Positions 8,587-15,142 of a stretch of 36,481 nucleotides of DNA are shown here, piece by piece. The notes beneath the pieces are model-generated. The model ran no database searches. It was not told the DNA's origin and saw only the letters and a program-made list of their open reading frames with translations. The position numbers were made by a program, and so were the translations under genes. Each line of letters opens with the position of its first letter. Position 1 is the first letter of the stretch. The stretch comes from Mycobacterium szulgai (GTDB lineage: Bacteria; Actinomycetota; Actinomycetes; Mycobacteriales; Mycobacteriaceae): the NCBI RefSeq assembly GCF_002116635.1, contig NZ_LQPW01000090.1, forward strand, positions 1 through 36,481, given 5' to 3'.

Positions 8587-9710
8587 GAGTTGGCTGCTTT
8601 CATCAGGCCGATCAGGCGACGGGAATCTAACTCGTTGGTGCGTAGCGCGCCGAACAATGAAATAAGTTCGCGCGGAAGGGATTTCGAACTGGTGCCCAGG
8701 AAGTCTTTGCTGGGAGCAGGCCCCCATTGAGCCAGACCTGATGCGCTGAACGGGGCCCATCCCGGCTCCAGTGAGCAGTCGAACATGTCTCCGTCGGTGA
8801 AGTGTTCGACCATGAACCCGTCCGGGTCGCGCCAGTAGTCGAAGATCTGGCTGCCCTGGATGTGGCGGCCGACTCCCCATGACCGGCGGTAACCGCATTC
8901 GGCGAGGTATTCACCGCCTGCCGCCAGACTGTCGAGATCGCATACCTGGTAGGCCGAATGGACGTAGCGGTTGGACAAGCCCAACGACAGGGCCAGCGTG
9001 TGGTGATCGGTCGGGGTTTCTCCGCGGTCGCAGCGGATGAAGCTCATGTTGGGTCCCCGCTCGCGCTGGCCGGGCAGATACAGAAAGTCGCTGACGATCA
9101 TCCCGAGGGTGTCGAGGTACCAGTTCAGCGTCTGCATGTAGGTAGACGTCTGCAAAACCAGGTGTCCGAGCCGTTGCACCGTCGCGGGCTTGCGCAGCGG
9201 GCGCTGCGGCGTGTTGACGCGATGCAGCGTGGGCCCGAAGTTGAAGGTGTGCGGCGTCTGGGCCGGCAGCGACGCGAGCTCGTGTGTGCCGGCAACCACG
9301 CGCACTGTGACGCCGCTCGGGTCAATCAGGTCGACTGCCAGACCGCCTAGGTGCGGGGGCAGATTGTGTGGCCGGCACCCCGTCGCGGCGGCCAGCCGCC
9401 GGAGGTCGCTTTCGTCCTGGGCGCGGAAGGCGACTGCGGCGAAGCGCGAACGCTGGCCACGCCGGACCAGTACGCACGGCGACCCTGCGTCGGTGCCCCG
9501 CAGCTGCAGGCTGTCGGGTGTGTGGTCGGCGATGGCGAACCCGAATGCCTTGGCGAAAGTCTCAGTGCGATCCAAGTCCGGCTTCTCGAACTCCAGCCAT
9601 GCGATGTCGTGAACTTTGATCAGCGGGTCGCGGGAACGCCCGGGATGCTCACCGCGGTGGGCGCCGCACTCGCTGTGTAAGTCGCCGTGTGTCCCGACGT
9701 CGTGCGTCAT
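8583..9710 (-). CDS. Extradiol-type ring-cleavage dioxygenase (VOC superfamily), first gene of the catabolic operon
   Basis: 375 residues in two VOC halves (about 30-150 and 175-320). The second half carries the expected non-haem iron triad: H183 (RLGHLVL), H251 (YVHSAYQV) and E302 (MVEHFTD), with an HH pair at 236-237 in the place of the catalytic acid/base His of 2,3-dihydroxybiphenyl dioxygenase. The GRHIQGSQIFDYWRDPDG segment (281-298) is the typical type I extradiol signature. The start is ATG at 9710, with GGAGG 5 nt upstream; a TTG at 9770 would be in frame but lies inside the repeat element and reads as TTGACT. The ~28-residue His-rich N-terminus is unusual. It is predicted to cleave a substituted catechol next to its hydroxyls. 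Confidence 0.85.
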   Translation of the reverse strand: MTHDVGTHGDLHSECGAHRGEHPGRSRDPLIKVHDIAWLEFEKPDLDRTETFAKAFGFAIADHTPDSLQLRGTDAGSPCVLVRRGQRSRFAAVAFRAQDESDLRRLAAATGCRPHNLPPHLGGLAVDLIDPSGVTVRVVAGTHELASLPAQTPHTFNFGPTLHRVNTPQRPLRKPATVQRLGHLVLQTSTYMQTLNWYLDTLGMIVSDFLYLPGQRERGPNMSFIRCDRGETPTDHHTLALSLGLSNRYVHSAYQVCDLDSLAAGGEYLAECGYRRSWGVGRHIQGSQIFDYWRDPDGFMVEHFTDGDMFDCSLEPGWAPFSASGLAQWGPAPSKDFLGTSSKSLPRELISLFGALRTNELDSRRLIGLMKAANS

Positions 9711-9744
9711 GAAGGCCTCCGAAACTCCGTAGTTGCAGATATCT

Positions 9745-9785
9745 TCACTCAAGAAGCAATGCTCAGTCAAGAGATTTTGAAGAAA
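9745..9785 (-). promoter_or_regulatory. Direct-repeat operator/promoter of the catabolic operon
   Basis: On the minus strand: TTTCTTC (9785-9779), 7 nt, CTTGACTGA (9771-9763), 9 nt, CTTGAGTGA (9753-9745). Order, spacing and sequence match 1324-1364 with one mismatch in the second 9-mer. TTGACT (9770-9765) followed after 18 nt by GAAGAT (9746-9741) could be the -35/-10 pair, in which case the repeats overlap RNA polymerase and a repressor is likely. The start codon is 35 nt downstream of the element. Confidence 0.6.
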
Positions 9786-9839
9786 TCGTCAGTATCGAGA
9801 TGACATGTCAGCAGGGATCAGGGCGGGGTTGACAGGGTA

Positions 9840-9855
9840 TCGAACTATTGTTCGA
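9840..9855. promoter_or_regulatory. LexA/SOS box before the radical SAM gene
   Basis: The sequence TCGAAC-TATT-GTTCGA is a perfect match to the mycobacterial LexA consensus TCGAAC-N4-GTTCGA. It ends 8 nt before the ATG of the Rv2578c-like gene and lies just after a TTGACA (9829-9834). Rv2578c belongs to the reported LexA regulon of M. tuberculosis, which agrees. Induction by DNA damage is predicted. Confidence 0.9.
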
Positions 9856-9863
9856 ATAGAAGG

Positions 9864-10886
9864 ATGCGCTGGGCTGGTCAGGCGGTCGCGGTCGACGGAA
9901 TCGCAGTCGACGACGGGGCCCTGCCGGGGCTGCAGCGGATCGGCTTTGTCCGTACCGTGCGTGTCCCGCATTTCGACGGCATCACCTTCCACGAGGTGCT
10001 GTGCAAGTCGGCTCTCAACAAAGTGCCCAACGCGGCGGTCCTGCCGTTTCGCTACACCGTCAACGGCTACCGCGGCTGCTCGCACGCCTGCCGCTACTGT
10101 TTCGCCCGCCCCACCCACGAGTACCTGGACTTCGATCCGGGCAACGATTTCGACACCCAGGTGGTGGTCAAGACCAACGTCGCCGAAGTCCTGCGCCGCG
10201 AGCTGCACCGCCCGTCCTGGCAACGCGAGACCGTGGCGCTGGGCACTAATACCGACCCCTACCAGCGCGCCGAGGGCCGCTACGCGCTGATGCCGGGCAT
10301 CATCGGCGCGCTAGCCGCATCGGGTACGCCGCTGTCGATCCTGACCAAGGGCACCCTGCTGCGCCGCGACCTGCCGCTGATCGCCGACGCGTCCCAACAC
10401 ATACCGGTGTCGGTAGCGGTGTCCCTGGCGGTCGGCGACCCGGCGCTGCACCGAGAGGTCGAGCCGGGTACACCCACCCCGCAGGCGCGGCTGGGCCTGA
10501 TCAACGCGATCCACAACGCCGGCCTGGACTGTCATGTGATGGTTGCGCCGGTGCTGCCACACCTCACCGACTCCGTCGAGCAACTCGACCGGCTGCTTGG
10601 CCAGATTGCCGCCGCCGGCGCCACCGGTGTCACGGTTTTCGGCCTGCACCTGCGGGGTTCGACGCGTGGCTGGTTCATGGAGTGGCTGGCCCGCGCCCAC
10701 CCCGAGCTGGTCGGCCGATACCGCGAGTTGTATCGGCGCGGAGCGTATTTGCCACCGCACTACCGCGAAAACCTGCGACAGCGTGCGGCGCCACTGATCG
10801 CGAAATATCGGCTTCACGGTGACCACCGTCCTGTCCCGCGCACGCCCGAAGCGATGCCCGAACCGCTACAGCCGACGCTGTTTTGA
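9864..10886 (+). CDS. Rv2578c family radical SAM protein (intein-free)
   Basis: 340 residues. The cluster motif is C72-x3-C76-x2-C79 (GCSHACRYCF), followed by ARPTHEYLDFDPGNDFDTQVVVK, typical of the SplB-like/Rv2578c group of [4Fe-4S] radical SAM enzymes. The mid region (TNTDPYQRAEGRY, near 130-142) is strongly conserved in this group. The reaction is unknown; SOS control suggests a role in DNA damage response or RNA/DNA repair. Some relatives carry an intein; here the sequence is continuous through the Cys motif. The ATG at 9864 directly follows AGAAGG with no spacer, so either a leaderless or near-leaderless message or an unusual start is used. It ends 1 nt before the convergent phosphatase stop. 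Confidence 0.92.
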   Translation: MRWAGQAVAVDGIAVDDGALPGLQRIGFVRTVRVPHFDGITFHEVLCKSALNKVPNAAVLPFRYTVNGYRGCSHACRYCFARPTHEYLDFDPGNDFDTQVVVKTNVAEVLRRELHRPSWQRETVALGTNTDPYQRAEGRYALMPGIIGALAASGTPLSILTKGTLLRRDLPLIADASQHIPVSVAVSLAVGDPALHREVEPGTPTPQARLGLINAIHNAGLDCHVMVAPVLPHLTDSVEQLDRLLGQIAAAGATGVTVFGLHLRGSTRGWFMEWLARAHPELVGRYRELYRRGAYLPPHYRENLRQRAAPLIAKYRLHGDHRPVPRTPEAMPEPLQPTLF

Positions 10887-10887
10887 C

Positions 10888-12453
10888 CTAGCCGCCCCGG
10901 GGCTTGGTCACGGTGAATTGATCCACCAACATCACCGCGCCGAACAGTCCCGTCACCGCGTAGTGCGTCACCTTGATGGAAGTGTTGCCGCCCGGCTGGC
11001 CCGGATCGACATCGAAAACGGCGAAGCCGTAGGGGTTTTCGCGATCTCGGAAGGCCGACCACGGCGCATCTTCGGTCACCCGGATCGGTGGCCGGCGCCC
11101 GGCCGCTGGGTCGAGGTCGCCGACGCCGGTGATCACGCGGCACCGGGGCTCGGCGAACAACACGCCGTTGGTAGGGCTGGCGGTCCCACCCCCACCGATG
11201 ACGAGGTGGACCGTTCCACGCGTCGTGTCGATGAGGTCGGACCGGGTATCGACGGGAATTGGTGTGCGAGTGGCGCTGTCCATCGTGCCGCGCACGGGAT
11301 GCGACCGCTCGTAGTGATGTTCGTGGCCGCACACCACCAAATCGACCCGGTACTGATCGAACAATGGCAGCCATTGCTGCCGGATCCCGAGGTCGGCGCC
11401 GTTGGAATAGCCGCGCTCGCCAGTGGAGATCGCCGTCTGGTGCATGCACACGACGATCCAGTCGATCCACGGGTCGCGGCGCGCGGCCGCGAGTTCGCTT
11501 TCGAGCCAACGCCTTTGCTCGCCGCCGGAGTAATTGTGTACGTAAAAGCTCCCGCCGTCCTGATAGCATACGTCGTCGTTGTTGAGGCTGATAACGCGGA
11601 CCGAACCCGCGGTGAACGAGTACCACAGGCCACGCAGTTCCGGGCTCGATCCGGAATCGGGCACTGCGAAGTAGGTCTGGTATGCGCCGAAACCGACTGG
11701 GCCGTTGCCCATTTCGTTTTCATGGTTGCCGGCCGCGGGCATCCATGGTCGGTGGCGCGCCGAGCGGGTGTTGTTATCGAACCAGTCCGACCAGGTGCGG
11801 ATCCGGTCCTGGGAGAGGTTGGCGTAGCACAGGTCGCCGTTGACGAGATTGAACAGCGGGGTCATCCGCTCGATCGCACTGGTGGTATCGGCGGCTGCCG
11901 GCGTTCCGTTGTTGTCGTTGACGTACTTGCCGTTGACCAGCTTTCCCAGGGTGGGGGTGCCCTGATCGCCGAAGCTGGTGAAGCGCAGCGGTTTTCGTCC
12001 GGTTGGCGCGGTTCTTATGGTGCCCAGCTCCGGGTTGGCGCCGTCGTGCACGGCGGCGTAGACATAGTCGGTGTCCGGCGTCAGATTGGTCAAGCGAGCG
12101 TGGTTGACGCGAACCTCGGTGTTGGACTTGGCATCCCGGTAGGTTCGGGTTTGGGCGGCCACGGTGGTGCCGAAGCCCGACGCCGGTGTACCCAGCATGA
12201 CGCGTGGATTGCCGACGGCATCGGTGGTGTGCCAGGACACCACCACCTCGGTGGCCGCGTTGCGGCCGAATTGCAGGTGCAGGCCGCCCACCGGCGGCGC
12301 CCCGCTTCGATCGGGCTGATACCAGACTCCGGAACCCGATGGCCGCGACCACAGCACCGAAGCCCCGCCCACTCCGACACCGCCGAGCACCGCCGAGGTC
12401 GCGGCCGTCGTCAGCAGTCTGCGCCGGCTGATGCCCCGGCTGTCGTCGCTCAC
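10888..12453 (-). CDS. Purple acid phosphatase-like metallophosphoesterase, Tat-exported (Rv2577-like)
   Basis: 521 residues from GTG at 12453, with AAGGGG about 8 nt upstream. The N-terminus has a twin-arginine signal (ISRRRLLTTAA, residues 8-18, then a hydrophobic Ala/Gly/Val stretch), so export by Tat is expected. Next comes a fibronectin-III-like purple-acid-phosphatase N-domain (about 50-150, ending TPDTDYVYAAV). The metal-site motifs follow in order: FGDQG, NGDLCY, GNHE, a CMHQ His and GHEHHYERSHP. These give the di-metal (Fe/Zn or Fe/Mn) active site for phosphoester hydrolysis at the cell surface. It starts 12 nt after the patatin gene stop and is probably co-transcribed with it. The physiological substrate is unknown. 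Confidence 0.92.
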   Translation of the reverse strand: MSDDSRGISRRRLLTTAATSAVLGGVGVGGASVLWSRPSGSGVWYQPDRSGAPPVGGLHLQFGRNAATEVVVSWHTTDAVGNPRVMLGTPASGFGTTVAAQTRTYRDAKSNTEVRVNHARLTNLTPDTDYVYAAVHDGANPELGTIRTAPTGRKPLRFTSFGDQGTPTLGKLVNGKYVNDNNGTPAAADTTSAIERMTPLFNLVNGDLCYANLSQDRIRTWSDWFDNNTRSARHRPWMPAAGNHENEMGNGPVGFGAYQTYFAVPDSGSSPELRGLWYSFTAGSVRVISLNNDDVCYQDGGSFYVHNYSGGEQRRWLESELAAARRDPWIDWIVVCMHQTAISTGERGYSNGADLGIRQQWLPLFDQYRVDLVVCGHEHHYERSHPVRGTMDSATRTPIPVDTRSDLIDTTRGTVHLVIGGGGTASPTNGVLFAEPRCRVITGVGDLDPAAGRRPPIRVTEDAPWSAFRDRENPYGFAVFDVDPGQPGGNTSIKVTHYAVTGLFGAVMLVDQFTVTKPRGG

Positions 12454-12465
12454 CCGAATAACCCC

Positions 12466-13311
12466 TTAATGACGATGCGGCTCCAGCAAGGCGGCCTGGC
12501 CGATGGTCGGGGGATTGGCTGCCAACCAGGACCGGGTTTCCGCGTGCGAGCGCTCGATCAGTGTCGCGGCGTGGGAGAAGTCCAGGCCGGAGGTGGCGAC
12601 TGGGCACAGTGGCGGGATGACCCGCAGGTCGGCGCTCTGCTCGAAGCGTGCGACGTCGACGGCCAGCCGATGGTTGACGGCGATGGTCATGGCGTGCAGC
12701 ACCATGCTCATCGCGGTCTTCGGGGTCGCGGGCAGATCGCACGAGTAGCCGGTGGGCAACACCCAGACCCGGTCGGCACCGAGCGCCACGGCATGAGAAA
12801 CCGGGGTGTTGTTGACGACACCGCCGTCCATCAAGTCGCGGCCGTCGATGTTGACCGGGGGAAATACGCCGGGTATCGCGGCGCTGGCCGCTATAGCGTC
12901 GACCGCGTTGCCGGACGACAGCAATACGTCGGTACCCGAGATTACGTCGGTGGCCACCACGTGCAACGGGATCGGCGCGTCCTGCAGGCGGGCGAACTGA
13001 AGGTTGTCGGCCAGCACCCGGCGCAGACCGGAGTTGGGTACCACGTGCGTTCGGCGCCCCAGCATGCCCAGCGCGCCGGCCACCGGATGAGTGGGGAAGA
13101 TATCTTTGCGGGACAACGAGATCCACAGCTCGGCGAGCCCGCGAATACCGGCGGCATCGGCCCGTGAGGCGATCCATCCGCCGTTGACCGCGCCGACGGA
13201 GGTGCCCACGATCAGGTCCGGGGTTATCCCCTCGTCGGCCAGGGCGCGCAACATCCCCACGTGAATCGACCCGAGGCTGGCGCCGCCGGACAGGACGAAG
13301 GCCGTAGGCAT
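12466..13311 (-). CDS. Patatin-like phospholipase (NTE family)
   Basis: 281 residues. The oxyanion motif SGGASLGS (8-15), nucleophile Ser38 in GTSVGA and catalytic Asp162 in MDGGVVNN form the Ser-Asp dyad of patatin lipases. A MALGADRVWVLPTGY-like strand (about 172-190) follows. The start ATG at 13311 gives the usual MPTAFVLSGG start; an upstream in-frame ATG at 13398 adds Arg-rich sequence and overlaps the divergent gene. It is compact, without the cyclic-nucleotide domains of other mycobacterial NTE proteins. It lies in a two-gene operon with the phosphatase, and both could act on phospholipid or phosphate esters (inference). Confidence 0.9.
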   Translation of the reverse strand: MPTAFVLSGGASLGSIHVGMLRALADEGITPDLIVGTSVGAVNGGWIASRADAAGIRGLAELWISLSRKDIFPTHPVAGALGMLGRRTHVVPNSGLRRVLADNLQFARLQDAPIPLHVVATDVISGTDVLLSSGNAVDAIAASAAIPGVFPPVNIDGRDLMDGGVVNNTPVSHAVALGADRVWVLPTGYSCDLPATPKTAMSMVLHAMTIAVNHRLAVDVARFEQSADLRVIPPLCPVATSGLDFSHAATLIERSHAETRSWLAANPPTIGQAALLEPHRH

Positions 13312-13360
13312 AGATGCATCGTAGGGACTTCGTCGGGGAATGCGGGGGTAACGATTCGGG

Positions 13361-13366
13361 TAGCGT
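13361..13366 (+). promoter_or_regulatory. -10 hexamer, predicted leaderless start
   Basis: TAGCGT fits the mycobacterial TANNNT -10 and ends 7 nt before the ATG at 13374, the right distance for transcription to begin at or next to the start codon. No ribosome-binding site precedes the ATG. A leaderless mRNA is predicted. Confidence 0.5.
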
Positions 13367-13373
13367 TCTCGAT

Positions 13374-13808
13374 ATGACGAACGTGCGAACAGTGGCAAGC
13401 GCGATCGCGGCCTTGGCCGTTGCGGTTAGCTTCATGGCACCGGCCACCGCGCATGCGGATCCGGCCGGCCACCAAGTTACCTACACGATCACCAGCACCG
13501 GCAACCTCACCGGCAATGTGCGCTACATCAACAGCGACCCACCGAGCCAGGCGGCCTTTAACGCCAACTCGTCGCAGTACCTGAACACCGTACAGACGGC
13601 GTTCACCGCCGACCAGCCGCTGGTTTACACCACCACCCTGGCCAACCCGAACCAGTGGGCGTTCGTCGCAGCCAGCGGTGGGTGCCACTGGCCGGACTGC
13701 GGTTCAGGAGCGACGCCCGAACTGCACTGCGAGATTGCCGTGGACGGTCAGGTGGTGGTCACGCAGAACGCCACCACCGGGGTGACCTGCTCGACGCGTC
13801 CCTGGTAG
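13374..13808 (+). CDS. Small secreted protein (Rv2576c-like), unknown function
   Basis: 144 residues from ATG at 13374. The Sec signal peptide is clear: MTNVRTVASA, then a hydrophobic Ala/Val core and the cleavage motif TAHA-DP near residue 28. The mature domain of about 116 residues has beta-strand-like alternation (QVTYTITSTGNLTGNVRYI, PLVYTTTLANPNQWAFV) and four Cys in the C-terminal part (GGCHWPDC, LHCEI, VTCSTRPW) that could form two disulphides outside the cell. The layout resembles the MmpS-like/Rv2576c family; its place between the Rv2577- and Rv2575-like genes supports Rv2576c orthology. The function is unknown. An upstream ATG at 13314 adds a non-signal extension and is unlikely. 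Confidence 0.8.
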   Translation: MTNVRTVASAIAALAVAVSFMAPATAHADPAGHQVTYTITSTGNLTGNVRYINSDPPSQAAFNANSSQYLNTVQTAFTADQPLVYTTTLANPNQWAFVAASGGCHWPDCGSGATPELHCEIAVDGQVVVTQNATTGVTCSTRPW

Positions 13809-13810
13809 TA

Positions 13811-13826
13811 GCGGCCGTAAAGCCGC
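13811..13826. terminator. Weak hairpin between convergent ends
   Basis: GCGGC-CGTAAA-GCCGC, a 5-bp stem and 6-nt loop, starts 2 nt after the secreted-protein stop and lies 49 nt beyond the stop of the first micropeptide on the other strand. It could help end either transcript. It is weak and may be coincidence. Confidence 0.25.
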
Positions 13827-13875
13827 CGCCGGCGCGGATGACGTTCGGCGAGATGACGGCTGGACGGCGGTTTCC

Positions 13876-13956
13876 TCATTCGTCGATGTCCACAGCGATG
13901 AAGGCAGGAGCGCCGTATGCGTGCTGGTCCTCGCGGAACAAGAGCTCGTGTGCCAT
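13876..13956 (-). CDS. Micropeptide A of an unrecognised family (26 aa)
   Basis: The frame runs ATG 13956 to TGA 13876. It begins MAHELLFRED and ends FIAVDIDE. It is clearly related to two other small frames in the window (B, 14343-14423; C, the 3' half of 17841-18044): M-[A/S]-H-E-x-L-F at the start and a short acidic, Ile-containing end. Codons differ synonymously at conserved positions (for example GAG/GAA and CGC/CGA against C), which points to selection on the peptide. An AAAGG lies about 10-15 nt upstream, and TTGCTG-N18-TTAAAT at 14055-14026 could be its promoter. The reading frame stays open upstream to 14236, so a 53-residue form from ATG 14037 is possible. No function can be assigned; a signalling or modified-peptide precursor is only a guess. 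Confidence 0.6.
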   Translation of the reverse strand: MAHELLFREDQHAYGAPAFIAVDIDE

Positions 13957-14342
13957 GTGTGAACGCCTTTCATCACGGGGTGAAAGCGATGCTTCCAGCC
14001 ATTCCGATGTGTCGGGATTGTCGGTATTTAATTGCATACCAACGCTTTCCAGCAAACCTCTGAGGTCAGCGCCGCTGACCCGGTCCGCGTGAAATGTCTC
14101 AGTTGATTCCTGGCCCTCGTACCGCAGGGTAAAAGCACGGTCGACCGACCTGCCGCCGTTCGCCGGGTGGCTAATCCGTGCCGCACCGGCTCCCAGGTCC
14201 AGGACCGTGCTGTGCGGCGTGAGACGGGCTGCGGATCACAGCGGCCTCGGCGCTTCCCGAAGCCCGGCGATAACTGCCGACCTGGCTGCCGTCATCGGTT
14301 GTCGGCATGCTCACTGCCGCAAGCCGGGTGGCGTTGCGGTGC
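13957..14342 (-). other. Spacer between micropeptides A and B, with an open frame leading into A
   Basis: No recognised gene. On the minus strand the frame of micropeptide A is free of stops from 14235 down to 13876 (120 codons) and reads like protein (for example AFTLRYEGQES and LRGLLESVGM), but it has no ATG or GTG until 14037 and only one TTG at 14055. It may be the remnant of a longer gene whose start was lost, or chance in high-GC DNA. A 45-codon frame from ATG 14308 to TAG (about 14171) in another phase shows no recognisable features. Confidence 0.4.
13967..13986. promoter_or_regulatory. Inverted repeat before micropeptide A
   Basis: CTTTCA-N8-TGAAAG, 11 nt upstream of the micropeptide A ATG and overlapping its putative AAAGG site. 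A translational or transcriptional control element is possible. The evidence is symmetry only. Confidence 0.3.
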
Positions 14343-14423
14343 TTATTCGGCGATCTCGCCGGCGATGAAGCCAAGTACCGAGCAGGTCGTCTCGTCGGTG
14401 TCGAACAACGCCTCGTGGGACAT
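14343..14423 (-). CDS. Micropeptide B of an unrecognised family (26 aa)
   Basis: The frame runs ATG 14423 to TAA 14343. It begins MSHEALFDTD, contains one Cys (residue 14) and ends FIAGEIAE. It has a strong ribosome-binding site, AAAGGAG, 7 nt before the ATG, the best translation signal of the three. A TAG stop lies in frame about 11 codons upstream, so this copy cannot be part of a longer protein by much and defines the minimal unit. The inverted repeat 14440-14462 sits just upstream. The gene lies 3' of the XRE-cupin regulator on the same strand, after a 9-bp hairpin (14519-14542). Similarity to A and C is the main evidence; function unknown. Confidence 0.65.
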   Translation of the reverse strand: MSHEALFDTDETTCSVLGFIAGEIAE

Positions 14424-14439
14424 GATCAATCTCCTTTGT

Positions 14440-14462
14440 CGGCCGATAAACGATTTCTATCG
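14440..14462. promoter_or_regulatory. Inverted repeat CGATAA-N7-CTATCG before micropeptide B
   Basis: CGGCCGATAA (14440-14449), 7 nt, CTATCG (14457-14462). The same 10-mer, spacing and TATCG arm recur at 18168-18190 upstream of micropeptide C. It lies 17 nt before the B start codon and could be the operator of a shared regulator. Confidence 0.5.
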
Positions 14463-14518
14463 ACGCTCGATTGTGTGTTCCAGATGCGCACTGTGTGTAT
14501 CCCACAAGTGGACCTGGT

Positions 14519-14542
14519 TGTGTCCCCCAGACAGGGGACACA
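14519..14542. terminator. 9-bp stem hairpin after the XRE-cupin gene
   Basis: TGTGTCCCC-CAGACA-GGGGACACA, a perfect 9-bp stem with a 6-nt loop, 15 nt beyond the XRE-cupin stop on the minus strand and 96 nt before micropeptide B. It fits an intrinsic terminator without U-tract; the symmetry could equally be an operator for B. Confidence 0.55.
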
Positions 14543-14557
14543 CGGCGAATTAAAGGG

Positions 14558-15079
14558 TCAGCGTCCCGGCTCGCTGTGGGCGACGACGACGACTTCGGCC
14601 GGACCGGCGCCGACCGAGCGCAGCTTGTGGCTCACCGTCGCGTCGAAGTACGCGCTGTCGCCGGCGCCGAGCGTGACGGTCCGGTCGCCGTAATCGAGCT
14701 CGATGCGGCCCTGGTGCACGAAGACGAACTCTTGACCGGCGTGTTCGGGATGGGGGTCGTCGCAGGGGTGGCCGGTGGGCCGAACGATGAACGGCGACAT
14801 GGACTTTCCCAACACACTGGAGGCCAGCGCCCGGTAACGTTCGCCGCTGCGCTGCTCGGCGTGGTCGACGGCGATCGTCTCCTCGGCCGCCTGGTCGGAG
14901 AACAGCCGGCCGACGTCGACCTCGAGGGCGCGCGCTACCTTGAGCGCCACCGCGATGGATGGGGTGCTCTGGCCGCGCTCGACCTTGGACAGGTAGCTCT
15001 TGGTCAGCCCGGTCTGTTCGGCCAGTTGCTCCAGGGTGAGGCCGCGTTGTCTGCGGACCGCGCGCAGTAGTGCAGTCAA
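14558..15079 (-). CDS. XRE-family regulator with C-terminal cupin domain
   Basis: 173 residues. The N-terminal helix-turn-helix spans about 5-62 (LTLEQLAEQTGLTKSYLSKVERGQSTPSI), and a cupin_2 sensor domain about 100-170 (GQEFVFVHQGRIELDYGDRTVTLGAGDSAYFDA). This is the layout of regulators that sense a small catabolite. The only start after the upstream stop is TTG at 15079, with AGAAGGG 9 nt before it. It is divergent from the aldolase operon, and a 9-bp inverted repeat lies between them, so it most likely represses that operon and itself. Ligand unknown. Confidence 0.88.
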   Translation of the reverse strand: MTALLRAVRRQRGLTLEQLAEQTGLTKSYLSKVERGQSTPSIAVALKVARALEVDVGRLFSDQAAEETIAVDHAEQRSGERYRALASSVLGKSMSPFIVRPTGHPCDDPHPEHAGQEFVFVHQGRIELDYGDRTVTLGAGDSAYFDATVSHKLRSVGAGPAEVVVVAHSEPGR

Positions 15080-15105
15080 CCCGGAAGCCCTTCTACGATC
15101 ATTTC

Positions 15106-15142
15106 ATGACACAAAGTTTCCTATCCGCTAATATTGTGTCAT
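15106..15142. promoter_or_regulatory. Operator and leaderless promoter between XRE-cupin and aldolase genes
   Basis: ATGACACAA (15106-15114) and TTGTGTCAT (15134-15142) form a perfect 9-bp inverted repeat with a 19-nt spacer. A -10 hexamer TAATAT (15129-15134) lies inside, 8 nt before the aldolase ATG at 15143, so the aldolase mRNA is predicted to be leaderless. Binding of the XRE protein to the right arm would cover the transcription start. Confidence 0.65.

Noticed and set aside
9710..9770. TTG 9770 as start of the dioxygenase
   Set aside because: It lies inside the repeat element, in a -35-like TTGACT; ATG 9710 has GGAGG at the right distance.
10819..13167. A 782-codon open frame antisense to the phosphatase and patatin genes
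   Set aside because: It is a by-product of high GC content: both genes on the other strand have full motif sets, and this frame has no recognisable domain or start signal.
13314..13373. ATG 13314 as start of the secreted protein
   Set aside because: It would put 20 polar residues before a textbook signal peptide.
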